The notes under the pieces: model-generated
What the model saw: the letters and a program-made list of their open reading frames with translations, nothing else
The model's database searches: none
Told to the model about the DNA's origin: nothing
Part shown: piece after piece, positions 63,511-64,000 of the stretch
Layout: each line of letters starts with the position of its first letter
Position numbering within the stretch: position 1 is the stretch's first letter
Translations under genes and position numbers: made by a program
Origin: Streptomyces sp. DG2A-72
GTDB taxonomy: Bacteria; Actinomycetota; Actinomycetes; Streptomycetales; Streptomycetaceae
DNA: 64,000 nucleotides
Direction of reading: 5' to 3'
NCBI RefSeq assembly: GCF_030499575.1
Contig: NZ_JASTLC010000001.1
Coordinates: forward strand, 5,356,001 to 5,420,000

Positions 63511-63610
63511 GAGCAAGCCACTGACGCAGCGGCCCGGCACCTGGGCTTGCCCCTGAGCGGAGCGCGCGTCGCCGTCCAGGGTTTCGGCGCCGTCGGCAGC
63601 GCGGCCGCCT
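63511..63610 (+). pseudogene. Glutamate dehydrogenase fragment
   Basis: QATDAAARHLGLPLSGARVA then VQGFGAVGSAAA is the start of the NAD(P)-binding domain of Glu/Leu/Phe/Val dehydrogenases (the GFGxVG loop). Nothing before or after it fits; a 33-codon fossil. Confidence 0.7.
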
Positions 63611-64000
63611 GCTGTTCTTCAACGACATGTTTGCTGATTCTTCGTGTTTCGCTCGGGTGAACTGGCCTGCCCGGTAGGGCTGTCGGCCATGGACGTGCTC
63701 AAGGTCCGCAGCGCAGCCTAGGTGTGGACGGCGCCCGGCGATCCGGCCGAATGAGTGAGGCGGACAACGCGCGATCCCCGCGATCCGGCTCGCTGCACAC
63801 GTGAATCCGCGCAAGGCATGGAGGGGAACAGGCAGGGAGCCCGCTTCGGGCCGTTGAGGCTCTGTGTGAGTGCGGGTGGGTGGCTGTGCGGTCGGCTCGG
63901 GCTGAGGCCGCCGCCAGGCCGGTGGTGCGGGCCGGTCTTCGTCGGGGCGGGGAATGGCCGTGCGGGGGATGGTCGCGAGGGTCGTCGCGGTCGCGGTGGC
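63611..64000. other. Window end without recognisable gene
   Basis: About 390 bp. Short frames only; a G/T-rich plus strand from 63860 could be the antisense of a gene entering from the right, but I see no identifiable motif. Confidence 0.35.

Overview
The window is high-GC actinobacterial DNA, almost certainly from a Streptomyces. GC-rich third codon positions, GTG/TTG starts, twin-arginine and lipobox export signals, CUT1 sugar transporters paired with LacI regulators, a fused SecDF and a 14-bp CebR-type box all fit. It looks like an accessory region such as a chromosome arm: plant-polysaccharide and secreted-enzyme genes stand among an unusually large number of broken genes.

Layout. (1) 0-12.2 kb: hemicellulose/pectin cluster with a secreted GH30 glucuronoxylanase, a ThuA-like protein with a decayed C-terminal domain, a secreted beta-helix protein with two carbohydrate-binding repeats, a GH43-type enzyme, a three-gene CUT1 ABC importer and a divergent LacI regulator. 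(2) 12.3-15.2 kb: IS3 and group II intron scraps, an unusual acyltransferase, a GH62 remnant. (3) 15.2-23.4 kb: allene-oxide-cyclase-like secreted protein beside a decayed MarR gene, an MBL-fold secreted protein, a two-component system and a divergent FtsX-type ABC transporter. (4) 23.4-36 kb: VapBC and an arabinan/L-arabinose cluster (LacI regulator, ABC permeases, GH51, GH93, araB, araA, araD). (5) 36-39.7 kb: esterase, IS481 remnant, a second VapBC type. (6) 39.9-53.5 kb: two sedolisin-like paralogues (one broken), a subtilase with a frameshift, an Rhs remnant, SecDF. (7) 53.7-59.2 kb: another VapBC, a MITE, TetR and truncated ABC gene, carboxylesterase. (8) 59.2-64 kb: broken formylglycine-generating enzyme and a sulfatase.

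The most interesting structure is what joins these blocks. Five direct-repeat copies of the 3' part of a tRNA-Gly(CCC) gene, read on the minus strand, lie at about 12.35, 15.21, 23.42, 55.13 and 59.20 kb. None is a complete tRNA. Most are preceded on the left by remnants of the C-terminal end of a tyrosine integrase and a hairpin, and followed on the right by a conserved block of about 50 bp and then a VapBC locus or its remnant. Further integrase tails or right-end blocks without a tRNA piece lie at 36.0, 39.6 and 53.7-54.5 kb. I read this as a stack of related integrative elements inserted one after another at the same tRNA gene, each once carrying an integrase at one end and a toxin-antitoxin module at the other. 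All integrases seen here are decayed, so the stack appears fossilised.

Functionally, the intact parts would export enzymes that cut glucuronoxylan and arabinan, import oligosaccharides and feed L-arabinose into the pentose phosphate pathway. Several key steps are damaged as the sequence stands: the arabinoside-binding protein gene is deleted, araB has a one-base frameshift, and the sulfatase's activating enzyme is broken. Because several lesions look like single missing bases in G/C runs, part of this could be sequencing error; raw reads would decide.
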